From assembly GCA_020444545.1 (NCBI GenBank), contig JAHLKT010000001.1, positions 372,001 to 436,000 on the forward strand: 64,000 nucleotides of DNA, written 5' to 3'. Under the pieces are notes generated by a model. That model ran no database searches and was not told where the DNA came from. It was given only the letters and a program-made list of their open reading frames with translations. A program made the translations under genes and the position numbers. Numbering within the stretch: position 1 is the stretch's first letter; every line of letters starts with the position of its first letter. The DNA is from Desulfarculaceae bacterium. GTDB taxonomy: Bacteria > Desulfobacterota > Desulfarculia > Desulfarculales > Desulfarculaceae. This document shows, piece after piece, positions 1 through 8,207 of this stretch.

Positions 1-2
1 TC

Positions 3-533
3 ACCCGGGGCGAGCTGACCATCGTGGACGCGCCCCTGGAGCACCTGACCAGCGTGGTAGGCAAGCTCAAGGAGGCGGGCATCCGCTTCCAGCCCACGCC
101 CAAGGGCCTGGTGGTCAGCGCCCGGCGGGCCCCCCGCCCGGTGAGCATCATCACCGGCCCCTACCCCGGCTTCCCCACGGACCTGCAAGCCCAGCTCATG
201 GCCCTGATGTGCCTCAACTCGGGCAGCGCAGTGTTCCAGGAAACGATTTTCGAAAACCGCTTCATGCACGTATCCGAGCTGCGCCGCCTGGGCGCGGAGG
301 TCGAGGTTACCGGCTCCACCGCCGTGGTCAAGGGGGTGCGCGGCCTCAAGGGGGCCCAGGTAATGGCCACCGACCTGCGGGCCAGCGCCTGCCTGGTGCT
401 GGCCGCCCTGGCCGCCGAGGGCGAGACCCACATCAGCCGGGTGTACCACCTGGACCGGGGCTACGAGGCCATCGACCAGAAGCTCACCAGCGCCGGGGCC
501 ACTGTCCGCCGCGAGGCGGAGTCGGGGCCGTAG
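3..533 (+). CDS. murA: UDP-N-acetylglucosamine 1-carboxyvinyltransferase, C-terminal part (5' end outside window)
   Basis: MurA transfers enolpyruvate from PEP to UDP-GlcNAc, the first committed step of peptidoglycan synthesis, in the cytoplasm. The reading frame is open from base 3 and carries about 176 residues of the usual ~420. Visible family motifs are YPGFPTDLQAQ (substrate-binding Asp), FENRFMHV, DLRASACLVLA and the terminal DRGYEAIDQKL, all in the order seen in MurA. The catalytic Cys loop lies upstream of the window. The gene is followed by its own terminator at 566-608. The product call is firm; the start cannot be seen. Confidence 0.96.
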   Translation, partial: TRGELTIVDAPLEHLTSVVGKLKEAGIRFQPTPKGLVVSARRAPRPVSIITGPYPGFPTDLQAQLMALMCLNSGSAVFQETIFENRFMHVSELRRLGAEVEVTGSTAVVKGVRGLKGAQVMATDLRASACLVLAALAAEGETHISRVYHLDRGYEAIDQKLTSAGATVRREAESGP

Positions 534-565
534 TAAAGCGGGAAGAGACAAGAAGCGAGTAATAA

Positions 566-608
566 AAAGAGGGTAAGGCGGCGATGGCGGCCTTCCCTCT
601 TTCTTTTT
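566..608 (+). terminator. Rho-independent terminator of murA
   Basis: AAAGAGGG plus AAGGC pair with GCCTT plus CCCTCTTT (13 bp with one bulged T, 10-nt loop) and run into CTTTTT. It sits 33 nt after the murA stop. Confidence 0.85.
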
Positions 609-698
609 CCCAGCGCCCCGACCTGGGCCCGTCACTGTTTCAGCGCCCGATAGGACTATCTTCCCGCACCACCTTCGGCACAGCCAGGCGGCGGCAGA

Positions 699-794
699 CA
701 AGGCGCGGGCAAGCGAGTTCCGCAGGCGTATATGCCAATACGCCGAGGAAACGAGCGCCCCCCGCAACACCGTATGCCGTCGTCTGGCGAAGCC
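699..794 (+). repeat. Dispersed hairpin repeat, copy A
   Basis: A 96-nt intergenic element. Its core is a 7-bp hairpin (GGCGTAT / ATACGCC, 725-744) followed by CGAGGA, and it ends in TCTGGCGAAGCC. The reverse complement recurs at 31139-31234 with 90 of 96 positions identical, including 61 consecutive identical bases (699-759). An 80-codon open frame across it (584-826) is not considered a gene. More divergent copies lie at 31923-32020 and 42546-42630. Confidence 0.85.
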
Positions 795-822
795 GCCTCC
801 AATTAAACTACAATGACTTCCC

Positions 823-3249
823 ATGAGCCGCTTGCATCCGCTTGTCATACCTGCGTGCGGCCTGGTGGGGGGAATCGTCCTGACCAACTGGCTGGGTCCC
901 TGGCCCGGCTGGCTCCTGCTGGCCCTGGCTGCCTTGCCTCTGGCGCTCCTGCTCTGGCGGGGCCTGGGGGGCCGCTCCCTCTCGCCCTGGCTGCTGGCCC
1001 TGGCCTGCCTCCTGGCCGGGGCGGGGCTCTTTTCCCTGGAGCAAAGCGCTCCCCTGCCCTTGGACCACGTCGCCCGCCTGGCCGACGGCAAGCAGCACCA
1101 GCTCACCGCCCTGGCCCTGGCCCCGGCCGAGCCGGGCACGCGAGGCTTCCGCCTGGAGGCCGAAGCGCTCAGCCTGGACGGCCATCCGGTGAGCGGCAAG
1201 CTGCGCCTCTCCCTGGCCGAAGGCACTGCCCCGCCTCCGGCGGGCAGCCGCTTTGCGGCGCGGGTCAGCCTGCGCCCGGTGGTGGGCCTGGCCAACCCCG
1301 GCGGCTTCGACTACGCCGAGCACCTGGCCGGGCAGGGCATCCACGCCACGGCCTACGCGGGCAAGCGGGCGGGGCTCAAGCTGCTGGAGCGCCGCGCCGC
1401 CTCCGGCCCCCGCGCCTGGCTCATGGCCGCCCGCCAGCGCCTGGCCGGCGAGCTGAACGCCCTGCCCGAGGGCCAAGGCCGGGCGCTGCTCAGAGCCCTG
1501 ATCCTGGGGCAGCGCGGCGGGCTCAGCGGCCACACCCGCGAGGCCTTCGGGGCCACGGGCACTGCCCACCTCATCGCCATCAGCGGGCTGCACATCGGCC
1601 TGGTGTGGGGCCTGGCCTATCTGCTCTTGCGCTGGGGCCTGGCCGCCTGGCCCGGCCTGCCCCTGCGTTGGCCGGTGATCAAGCTGGCCTCGGCCGGGGC
1701 GCTCATCCCGGCGGCGGCCTACGCCGCCCTGGCCGGGGCGGGCACGCCCACCCTGCGCGCCCTGATCATGATCGCCTGCCTGGTGGCCGCCCTGTGGGCG
1801 GGCCGCCCCTACCGCCCCGCCGGGGGGCTGGCCCTGGCCGCGTTGGTCATCGGGCTGCTCTGGCCTAGCGCGCCCCTCACGCTCTCCTTTCAGATGTCCT
1901 TCGTGGCCGTGGCCGCCATCCTCCTGGCCGCCGGGCCCCTGTCCCGCTGGCTGCGCGGCCTGGCGCCGGGGCCGCGCGCGGTGGGAGCGGTGCTGGGCTG
2001 GCTGGGGCTCAGCGGCGCGGTGGGCCTGGCCGTGTGGCCCCTGGCGGTGCTTAGCTTCCACCAGCTCCCGGTGCTCTCCCTGCCGGCCAACGCCCTCTTG
2101 ATCCCTCTGGTAGCCATGCTCACCCTGCCCCTAGCGCTCATCGCCGCCGGGGTGGGCCTGGTGTGGGGCTTTGGCGGCGAGGCGCTCCTGGCCCTGGCCG
2201 CCTGGCCCGCCACGGGCGCGGTGGAGCTGGTGGCCTGGCTGGCCGCCCTGCCCGGGGCCACGCGCTATCTGGCCGGTCCCGGCCCCGTGTCGGTGGCCCT
2301 CATCTACGCCGGGGCCCTGGCCGCCCTCATCCTTCCCCGGGTGTGGCGCTGGGGCTTGGGCGGGGCCCTGGGTCTGGCGGGCCTGCTCTTGTGGCTGGGC
2401 ACGGGCGGGCCGCCACCCCCCGACGGCCAGCTGCGGGCCTGGGTTCTGGACGTGGGGGCGGGCTCAGCCACTGTCCTGCGCCTGCCGCGCGGCCAGGTGG
2501 TGGTGGTGGACGGCGGCGGCTGGCCGGGCAGCGACTTCGACTTCGGCCGCCAGGTGGTGGCCCCCTTCCTGTGGGGCCATGGCTTCGACCGCGTGGACGT
2601 TCTGGCTTGCAGCCACCGCGACCAGGACCACGCGGGCGGCCTGCCCTTCTTGCTGCGCTGGTTCGCGCCGCGCCAGCTGTGGACCAACGGCGCGCCGCCT
2701 CAGGGCGGGTCCTATGGCCGCTTGCTGGAGCTGGCCCGGGAGCGTGGGGTGCCGGTGTTGGGGCCCGGCCAGATTGCGCGCGTTAGGGAAATCGGCGGGG
2801 CCGAGCTGCGCCTACTCTGGCCCCGGCCGGGCCAGGACGCGGCCGCCCTGCCCAGCAACGACCGCTCCCTGTGGCTGGGCTTCGGCCTGGAAGGCTCCTG
2901 GCTGTGGCTGCCCGGGGACAACGGCCCCCGGGTGGAGCGGGCGGTGGCCGGCCAAGTGCCGCCAGGCGGCAGCCAGATCATCCTGGCCCCGCACCACGGG
3001 GCCAAGAGCTCGCTCACCCCGGAACTGATGGCCCGGCTGGCCCCCCGCGCGGTGTTCTTCTCCAGCGCCTGCTGGGGCCGCTGGCCCTCGCCCAACCGCG
3101 CCCCCCTGGAACGCGCCCGCTCGGCCGGGGCCGTGGTGTACGGCACCAACTGGCAGGGCTGCCTGTCCCTGAGCACCGGCGGCGGCCCCTGGCGGGTGGA
3201 GCCTTTCCTGGCCGCGCCCCGCCGCTGCCTCCAGCCCATGCCAAAATAA
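823..3249 (+). CDS. comEC: ComEC/Rec2-type DNA internalisation channel protein
   Basis: Inner-membrane protein thought to carry single-stranded DNA into the cytoplasm during natural transformation. The 808-residue length fits full ComEC proteins. It has an N-terminal hydrophobic/DUF4131-like region (~1-190) and a multi-helix Competence domain (~200-500) with the GTAHLIAISGLHIGL block. A C-terminal metallo-beta-lactamase-like domain (~535-790) carries the metal motif SHRDQDHAGG (597-606), PGDN near 697 and APHHGAKSS near 722. The start is the ATG at 823; no convincing ribosome-binding site is visible because repeat A abuts the gene. No other competence gene is nearby, so transformation ability is an inference from the family. 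Confidence 0.93.
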   Translation: MSRLHPLVIPACGLVGGIVLTNWLGPWPGWLLLALAALPLALLLWRGLGGRSLSPWLLALACLLAGAGLFSLEQSAPLPLDHVARLADGKQHQLTALALAPAEPGTRGFRLEAEALSLDGHPVSGKLRLSLAEGTAPPPAGSRFAARVSLRPVVGLANPGGFDYAEHLAGQGIHATAYAGKRAGLKLLERRAASGPRAWLMAARQRLAGELNALPEGQGRALLRALILGQRGGLSGHTREAFGATGTAHLIAISGLHIGLVWGLAYLLLRWGLAAWPGLPLRWPVIKLASAGALIPAAAYAALAGAGTPTLRALIMIACLVAALWAGRPYRPAGGLALAALVIGLLWPSAPLTLSFQMSFVAVAAILLAAGPLSRWLRGLAPGPRAVGAVLGWLGLSGAVGLAVWPLAVLSFHQLPVLSLPANALLIPLVAMLTLPLALIAAGVGLVWGFGGEALLALAAWPATGAVELVAWLAALPGATRYLAGPGPVSVALIYAGALAALILPRVWRWGLGGALGLAGLLLWLGTGGPPPPDGQLRAWVLDVGAGSATVLRLPRGQVVVVDGGGWPGSDFDFGRQVVAPFLWGHGFDRVDVLACSHRDQDHAGGLPFLLRWFAPRQLWTNGAPPQGGSYGRLLELARERGVPVLGPGQIARVREIGGAELRLLWPRPGQDAAALPSNDRSLWLGFGLEGSWLWLPGDNGPRVERAVAGQVPPGGSQIILAPHHGAKSSLTPELMARLAPRAVFFSSACWGRWPSPNRAPLERARSAGAVVYGTNWQGCLSLSTGGGPWRVEPFLAAPRRCLQPMPK

Positions 3250-3272
3250 AACCCGCCTCGCAAGGAGGCGGG
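3243..3272 (-). terminator. Terminator shared by comEC and the convergent MerR gene
   Basis: CCCGCCTC / GAGGCGGG, 8 bp with a 5-nt loop (3252-3272). On the minus strand it is followed by TTTTATTTT, so it reads best as the terminator of the minus-strand MerR gene; on the plus strand the T tract is weak. Confidence 0.75.
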
Positions 3273-3295
3273 CCTGGTCTTGATCGTATGGGGGA

Positions 3296-3697
3296 TCAGC
3301 GGTTGGTCAGGCCGTCCACCAGGGCCAGGGTGCGGCTTTGGATATCCTTGAGGCGGTTCACCTGCTCCTCCAGGGAGCGCACCTTGGCTTTGAGCGAATC
3401 CACCTCAACGCGCAGGGCCTCGATCTGCCCGGCGGCGGAGACCCCGTCGCCGTCGTCGGTGAGGAGCTTGCGGGCCTGGCGTATGGAGAGGCCTTCGTCC
3501 TTGAGCAGGCGGCGCAGCTCGGTGAGGCGCTTGAGCGAGGCGGGGTCGAACATGCGGCGGCGGCCGGCCCCCCGGGTTATGCCCAGATACTCCTCGAACT
3601 GCTGATCGTAATAGCGAATGGTGGCCGCCGGAATCCCGGTCTGGGCCACCACTTCCTTGAGACTCATCAGGCTCGCCTGCTCACCGCCTACCTTCAT
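3296..3697 (-). CDS. MerR-family transcriptional regulator
   Basis: A 133-residue DNA-binding protein. The N-terminal winged helix-turn-helix shows SLKEVVAQTGIPAATIRYYDQ (helix-turn-helix followed by the RYY motif), then the wing GAGRRRMFDPASLKRL and a second helix pair LSIRQARKLL. The C-terminal third (~90-125) is a heptad-rich coiled coil expected to dimerise the protein. There are no C-terminal cysteine or ligand-domain motifs, so it is not a mercury- or copper-type sensor. Its length and layout resemble the small MerR/HspR-like proteins common in Desulfobacterota. It is divergent from the 3786 gene, 88 nt away, which is a possible target. Confidence 0.85.
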   Translation of the reverse strand: MKVGGEQASLMSLKEVVAQTGIPAATIRYYDQQFEEYLGITRGAGRRRMFDPASLKRLTELRRLLKDEGLSIRQARKLLTDDGDGVSAAGQIEALRVEVDSLKAKVRSLEEQVNRLKDIQSRTLALVDGLTNR

Positions 3698-3785
3698 GCG
3701 CGTAACCTCCCGCTGCTCCTAACCACCTATAGCACGCCGCCGGGCCGTGGGACAAGCTGGGGGCTCTGTGCTATATTCAAGCCCC

Positions 3786-4298
3786 ATGAAAACGCGTGCT
3801 TCCAATCGCTCCGCCTCCAACCCCCTGGCCCGCCTGAAGGCCTGGGAGTGGTGGGCCTTGGCCGTGATTCTGGCCCTGAGCATGGGCCTGACCCTGCGGG
3901 GGCTCTATCTGCGCGAGCCCCAGCCGGTGCGGGTTTTCCTGGAGCGGGCCCAGCAGATCGACGAGGCGGCGCGGCGTTTCGCGGCCGACCACAACGGGGC
4001 CTTCCCGCCCGACGGCATCATCACCCGGCGGCCCGCCGGGCTGATCGACCGCTACATCCGCTGGAACGACGCCTGGCTTATCGACTTCGAGACCGGCCCC
4101 AACGGCAAGGGCGGGCACTACGTGTGCCTGGAGTTCACCGCGCCCCACGGCCGCCACGAGTACCGCGGCCTCTGCCGCAACCCCGAATACCGCGAGCGCT
4201 ACGGCGAGGGCCAACCCATCCCCGGCTCGGACAACCGCATCTGGCTGATCGAGGAGAACGCCCGGGTGATGCCCCAGCCGCCGCCCAAGGGAAGCTAG
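3786..4298 (+). CDS. Hypothetical single-pass membrane protein, pseudopilin-like architecture
   Basis: 170 residues, family not recognised. A basic N-terminus is followed by one transmembrane helix (~20-42, rich in W, A, L) and then a soluble domain. The stretch just after the helix (RAQQIDEAARRFAADHNGAFP) resembles the post-helix region of type II/IV pseudopilins, where a helix leads to an NGxxPP-like turn, but no prepilin peptidase site (G-F-T-x4-E) precedes the helix. The soluble domain has two Cys. I chose ATG 3786 over an upstream frame extension because the extension (from 3747) lacks hydrophobic or conserved character; no clear SD is visible. It ends 4 nt before the radical SAM gene, so the two are probably co-transcribed. 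Confidence 0.6.
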   Translation: MKTRASNRSASNPLARLKAWEWWALAVILALSMGLTLRGLYLREPQPVRVFLERAQQIDEAARRFAADHNGAFPPDGIITRRPAGLIDRYIRWNDAWLIDFETGPNGKGGHYVCLEFTAPHGRHEYRGLCRNPEYRERYGEGQPIPGSDNRIWLIEENARVMPQPPPKGS

Positions 4299-4302
4299 CC
4301 CC

Positions 4303-5226
4303 GTGGATGCCGCCCGGCTGCAAGGCAGGATTAACCTGCTGGGGCCCTGGCTGCGGCGCGCCTTCGGCGGACCCACCGTAAAGATCGGCCTGGACGCGGG
4401 CCTGGGCTGCCCCCACCGGGCGGGCGGCACCGGACCCGGCGGCTGCCTGTATTGCCCCCCCGGCGGGGCGGGCGCGGGCCAAGGAGGCGGCGTGGCCGAG
4501 CAGCTGGCCAGCGGCCTGGAGCGCCTGCGGGCCCGCCATGCCGGCCGCCCCACCCCCCGGGTGCTGGCCTACTTCCAGGCCTACAGCGCCACCAACGCCC
4601 CGGCCAAGACCCTGGAGCCCATTTTCAACGCGGCGGCCCGCCACCCGGCAGTGGCCGGGATCATCATCTCCACCCGCCCCGACTGCCTGCCCCCCGAGAC
4701 CTGGGAACTGATCGCCGGGCTGGCCAAGGAGCGGCCCCTGTGGCTGGAGTTGGGCCTGCAAAGCGCCCATGACGAGACCCTGGCGCGCATCAACCGGGGC
4801 CACGACACGGCCTGCTTCGACCAGGCCGTGGACCAGGCCAAGGCGCGGGGGATCAGGGTGGTGGCCCATGTCATGCTGGGCCTGCCCGGCGAGGGGCGGG
4901 AGCACACCAACGCCACGGCCCGCCATTTGGCCCGGGCCGGGGTGTGGGGGGTCAAGCTGCACAACCTCATGGTGCTGGCCGGGGCTCCCCTGGCCCGGCA
5001 ACACGCCGCCGGCGAGCTGGCCCTTTGGGGGCAAGAGGAATATGCTCAAGGGGTGGCCCAGTTTTTGGCCCGCCTGCCCCGCGCGGTGCTGGTGCACCGC
5101 CTGGCCGCCGACCCCGGCCCGGACGAGCTCATCGCCCCGGCCTGGGCCGCCGACAAGGACGCCACCCTAGGGGCCATCGCCACGGCCCTGGAAACCGCTA
5201 ATCTGGAGCAAGGCAGCCTGGCATGA
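4303..5226 (+). CDS. TIGR01212/YhcC-family radical SAM protein
   Basis: 307 residues. The radical SAM 4Fe-4S motif is the YhcC-type C-x11-C-x2-C (C36, C48, C51; ...GGCLYC), followed by the TIM-barrel strands AYFQAYSATNAP, IIISTRPDCLP and ELGLQSAHDETLARINRGH, typical of this family. It is predicted to cleave S-adenosylmethionine reductively in the cytoplasm; the substrate is unknown. The start is GTG 4303, 4 nt after the preceding stop. The last four bases overlap the ogt start (ATGA), implying translational coupling with DNA repair protein Ogt. Confidence 0.9.
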   Translation: MDAARLQGRINLLGPWLRRAFGGPTVKIGLDAGLGCPHRAGGTGPGGCLYCPPGGAGAGQGGGVAEQLASGLERLRARHAGRPTPRVLAYFQAYSATNAPAKTLEPIFNAAARHPAVAGIIISTRPDCLPPETWELIAGLAKERPLWLELGLQSAHDETLARINRGHDTACFDQAVDQAKARGIRVVAHVMLGLPGEGREHTNATARHLARAGVWGVKLHNLMVLAGAPLARQHAAGELALWGQEEYAQGVAQFLARLPRAVLVHRLAADPGPDELIAPAWAADKDATLGAIATALETANLEQGSLA

Positions 5227-5738
5227 AAGAGCTGAAGGTCTTCACGATGGAAACGCCCATCGGCCTGGTGCGCGGCGCGGTGGGACCCAAGGGCCTGGTG
5301 GCCCTGACTTTGCGGCAAGACGAGGCCGCCGAGTTCGAGCGGGTGCTGGCCAAGCGCGCCCCGGGCGTGGCGCTCAGGGAGGTTCCCGCCGAGGAAACCA
5401 AGGCGGGCCGCCAGATCGCATCCTACTTCGCGGGCAGCCGGGCCAAGCTCAGCGCGGCGGTGGACCTGGAGGGGCTCACCGAGTTCACCCGCGACGTGCT
5501 GAAAACCACCTGCGACATCCCCCGGGGCCAGACCTTGTCTTACGGCGAAGTGGCCCGGATCATCGGACGCCCCCGCGCGGCCCGCGCGGTGGGCCAGGCC
5601 CTGCACAACAACCCGGTGCCTCTGTTCGTGCCCTGCCACCGGGTGGTGGGCTCCACCGGGGCGCTCACCGGCTTCGGCTCCGGCGTTCCCATCAAGGAAG
5701 CATTGCTCAAGCTGGAATCAGGGGAGAACCCCTTCTAG
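5223..5738 (+). CDS. ogt: Methylated-DNA--[protein]-cysteine S-methyltransferase
   Basis: Suicide repair protein that removes the alkyl group from O6-alkylguanine onto its own cysteine. The 171 residues show the N-terminal ribonuclease-like domain and a C-terminal domain with YGEVARIIGRPRAARAVGQAL (DNA-binding helix, Arg finger) and the active site PCHRVVG with nucleophile C138. There is no N-terminal Ada methylphosphotriester domain, so it is the short Ogt type. It overlaps the upstream radical SAM gene by 4 nt. Confidence 0.95.
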   Translation: MKELKVFTMETPIGLVRGAVGPKGLVALTLRQDEAAEFERVLAKRAPGVALREVPAEETKAGRQIASYFAGSRAKLSAAVDLEGLTEFTRDVLKTTCDIPRGQTLSYGEVARIIGRPRAARAVGQALHNNPVPLFVPCHRVVGSTGALTGFGSGVPIKEALLKLESGENPF

Positions 5739-5814
5739 GAAGGCTCAGGCAGCCAAACCCTACGGAGGGCCGCGTGGCTGGCACCGAGGGAAGTCTATCT
5801 TTTACATTTCCAAT

Positions 5815-5884
5815 GTAGAGGCGGGGTTTATATCCACCTTCTTCGGCCGAAGCGCTGGCGGGCGGGGATAAACCCCGCCCCTAC
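5815..5884. repeat. Long inverted repeat with nested palindrome
   Basis: The arms 5815-5835 and 5866-5884 pair over about 18 bp (GGCGGGGTTTAT against ATAAACCCCGCC). A perfect 12-nt palindrome CTTCGGCCGAAG lies at 5841-5852 in the loop. It lies between the convergent ogt and diguanylate cyclase genes, where such elements can act as bidirectional terminators, but it lacks a T tract. GTAGGGGCGGGGTTTATCCC-type elements are recurrent in many bacterial genomes. Confidence 0.7.
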
Positions 5885-5924
5885 CTCAAGACATCAATAC
5901 CAACCCTACCTTGACAACCTCAGC

Positions 5925-6701
5925 TTAGGCGGCGGCCAGCTCTATGCGGTCGCCGCCCATATCCTTGGCGCGGTACAGGGCGCGGTCGGCCAGGCCCAAG
6001 AGCTCGTCCGCCCCGTGCACGCCCTGCTCGTTGCTAACCACCCCCAGGCTGGCGCCCAGGCGCACCGTGCCTTCGGGCAGCACAATGCGGGCCTGTGCGA
6101 CCGCCTCGCGCACCCGCTCGGCCAGGCGGGCCGCCGCCTCCAAGCCGGTGTTGGGGGCCAGCACCAAAAACTCGTCTCCCCCGAAGCGGCCCAACACGTC
6201 GCCCTGACGAATGCCGGCCTGGATGGCCGCCGCGCAGGCGGCCAAGGCCCGGTCGCCGGCTAGATGGCCCATCTGGTCGTTGATCTGCTTGAAGCCGTCC
6301 AGATCCAGCAGGAGAAGGCCCACCGCCTGGCCGCTGCGCTGGGCCAGGCCCAGCTCGCGCTGGGCGATCTCCATGAAGTAACGCCGGTTGTGGGCCCCGG
6401 TGAGCTCGTCGTTCTGGGAAAGGCGTTCCACCTCCCGGCGCGACTCCACCAGTTGGCGCATGAGGTCGAAGCTCTTGTAGGCCATGGGCGGAGCCACCAG
6501 CAGGGGGGCGATGGTGGTAACCACCGCCGCCACCAGCCATTCGCGGGGCCCGGCGGTGGTGGCCAGGAGCCACATGAGCCCTCCGGTGAGCACCCAGGAG
6601 ACCAGCAGGGAAAGCACCGAAACGATGAGGGTGGCCCGCACCACCGCCTGGCGGTCGTTCATCTGGAGCCAGGAAATGCTGGTGGTCTTGGCTGGCGGCA
6701 A
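5925..6701 (-). CDS. Membrane diguanylate cyclase (GGDEF), paralogue 1
   Basis: Predicted to make cyclic di-GMP from two GTP. 258 residues: two transmembrane helices (~20-47 and ~55-75) with almost no periplasmic loop, a short linker helix, then a GGDEF domain. The catalytic motif GRFGGDEF is intact (GGDEF ~174-178), and an RxxD inhibitory site (RQGD) sits exactly five residues upstream, so product inhibition is expected. The domain opens with NDELTGAHNRRYF. The start is TTG 6701 with GGAGA eight bases upstream; ATG 6662 is an alternative. The protein at 8208-8981 is a clear paralogue, ending in the same ...MGGDRIELAAA. Confidence 0.92.
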   Translation of the reverse strand: MPPAKTTSISWLQMNDRQAVVRATLIVSVLSLLVSWVLTGGLMWLLATTAGPREWLVAAVVTTIAPLLVAPPMAYKSFDLMRQLVESRREVERLSQNDELTGAHNRRYFMEIAQRELGLAQRSGQAVGLLLLDLDGFKQINDQMGHLAGDRALAACAAAIQAGIRQGDVLGRFGGDEFLVLAPNTGLEAAARLAERVREAVAQARIVLPEGTVRLGASLGVVSNEQGVHGADELLGLADRALYRAKDMGGDRIELAAA

Positions 6702-7009
6702 GCTTGCATTCTCCGATGATTCAGCCGGCGCGGTCGGATTGCCTTAGCCAGGATATACCACGGCGGGCTAGGCGGCGGCAAAGCGTATTAGGGAGATGGG
6801 TTGGCAAAGCGGTGCCCTTCAGCCCCAACACGGCCGGGGGCGGGACCGAGCGATGGGCCGCGCCCTGTAACCAACAGGACATACAACGATTTTATTATTA
6901 ATTATCGGAATGTTATTCAGCCAAGCCCCACGAGACCCGTTTTTTTTGATTGACAAATAGCCGCCCGGCGGCAAACATACCGACAGTCGGTTTTTATAAA
7001 GGGAAAACC
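6702..7009 (+). promoter_or_regulatory. Intergenic region with promoter and autoregulatory operator of the 7010 TetR gene
   Basis: The 308 nt between divergent genes hold no supportable gene. A -35 TTGACA lies at 6950-6955 with a weak -10 around 6973-6978. The perfect palindrome ACCGAC-A-GTCGGT (6979-6991) overlaps the start region, the placement and sequence type expected of a TetR-family operator. An AT-rich patch occupies ~6885-6910. Confidence 0.65.
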
Positions 7010-7603
7010 ATGACCCGTCAACTGCCTCAGAAACAACGCCGCGAGCAAATAATCGACGCCGCCATTATGGAGTTTGCCGAAAAAGGCTATGAGAAGGCGT
7101 CCATGGGCTCCATCGCCGCCAGGGCGGGCCTGAGCAAGGGCGGCTTGTACCACCACTTCGCCAGCAAGGATGCCGTGTTGGCCGCCGCCAATGAACGCGT
7201 GTCCGTTCCAGTAACTCATTTTTTCCGGGAAATGGACGGCCTGGTCAGCCCCCGCCTGAAGCTGAAGACCTACATCAGCGAGTATCTGGATTATTGGTCC
7301 CAGAGCCGCAAGGAGTTGGCCTTCATCTTCATCTCCATTGCCAAGAGCATCTTCGAGCCCGAGCTGTTCAAGGCCTATGAACAATACATATCCCGGACCG
7401 TGGATTCCCTGGCCGCCGTGTATCGCTCGGGTATCGAACAAGGCGAGCTAATCGAGCACGACTGCCGGGCTCAGGCCCTGGCCCTGTGCGCCGCCCTGGA
7501 CGGGGTGTCCTTGTATCTCAACACCGGCTCCGCCCTGGACCTGTCCGAGATCAAGGCCAGTTATGGCAAGACCTTTGTGGACTCGCTGAGCAAAAGGAGC
7601 TGA
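7010..7603 (+). CDS. TetR/AcrR-family transcriptional regulator
   Basis: 197 residues. The N-terminal helix-turn-helix reads REQIIDAAIMEFAEKGYEKASMGSIAARAGLSKGGLYHHFASKDAVL, a textbook TetR DNA-binding domain spread over residues ~10-55 (quoted here as overlapping blocks REQIIDAAIMEF, SMGSIAARAGLSKGGLYHHF). The rest is the helical ligand/dimer domain. I chose ATG 7010 because AAAGGG lies six bases upstream and because the palindromic operator at 6979-6991 would fall inside the gene if an upstream start were used. It probably represses itself and the 7682 membrane protein 78 nt downstream. The inducer is unknown. Confidence 0.9.
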   Translation: MTRQLPQKQRREQIIDAAIMEFAEKGYEKASMGSIAARAGLSKGGLYHHFASKDAVLAAANERVSVPVTHFFREMDGLVSPRLKLKTYISEYLDYWSQSRKELAFIFISIAKSIFEPELFKAYEQYISRTVDSLAAVYRSGIEQGELIEHDCRAQALALCAALDGVSLYLNTGSALDLSEIKASYGKTFVDSLSKRS

Positions 7604-7681
7604 AACATGGCCCTTGAACGCCCGGCGGGCCCGGCTCACGCGACCAGGAAAGCGCCCACACGTTCGCCAGAGAGGTGATCA

Positions 7682-8200
7682 ATGCAACCGGTTAAAGAGC
7701 TGAACTCATCGCGGCCGGCCGCCTGCCATTTGGCCGAGGGGTTCGGCCTGCGCGAGAAGATATGGGCCCAAACTTCCTTCATGCTCATGGGCATCCTGGG
7801 CACCATCGGCATCGCCAGGGCGGATTGGCCCTGGCTGCTGCCTTATATTTTCGTCTTTTGGTACGGGGTCCCGGGCATCATGATGCGGCACCTGGCCTGC
7901 CCCCGCTGCCCCCACCTGCACCGTTACCACGACTGCCTGCAAGCCCCGCCGGCCATCACCAGGTGGCTGGTGAAGCGCCCCACCGAACAGCCCTTCAACC
8001 GCGCCCAAAAAGTTTGGTTTTGGTTCCTCATGCTGGCCATACCGATCTACCCGCTCTACTGGTTGATCGGCCAGCCCGTGCTATTGGTGATGTTTTTGGC
8101 CTCGGCCTTGGCCTGGTATGGTGGTCAGCTGCTGCGCTTTTGCTCCCGTTGCCGGGTGCGGAGCTGCCCCTTCAGGCGGGTGGCGGCGGCAAGGGGATGA
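7682..8200 (+). CDS. Hypothetical polytopic membrane protein with two cysteine clusters
   Basis: 172 residues, family not recognised. There are four likely membrane segments in two pairs (~30-45, 49-66, 113-131, 133-150). After the first pair comes HLACPRCPHLHRYHDC (C-x2-C-x8-C with three His), and after the second pair FCSRCRVRSC (C-x2-C-x4-C). Both clusters lie on the same side of the membrane if the pairs are hairpins, suggesting a shared metal or Fe-S site; that is inference. The SD GAGAGGTG sits six bases before the ATG. It is likely in an operon with the TetR gene. Confidence 0.75.
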   Translation: MQPVKELNSSRPAACHLAEGFGLREKIWAQTSFMLMGILGTIGIARADWPWLLPYIFVFWYGVPGIMMRHLACPRCPHLHRYHDCLQAPPAITRWLVKRPTEQPFNRAQKVWFWFLMLAIPIYPLYWLIGQPVLLVMFLASALAWYGGQLLRFCSRCRVRSCPFRRVAAARG

Positions 8201-8207
8201 CCCGCGG

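Noticed and set aside
584-826. 80-codon plus-strand frame between murA and comEC
   Set aside because: It spans the murA terminator and hairpin repeat A; no SD and no protein-like pattern.
808-2061. 417-codon minus-strand frame opposite comEC
   Set aside because: Gln/Gly/Ala-rich composition of a reverse-strand shadow; comEC motifs on the plus strand are clear.
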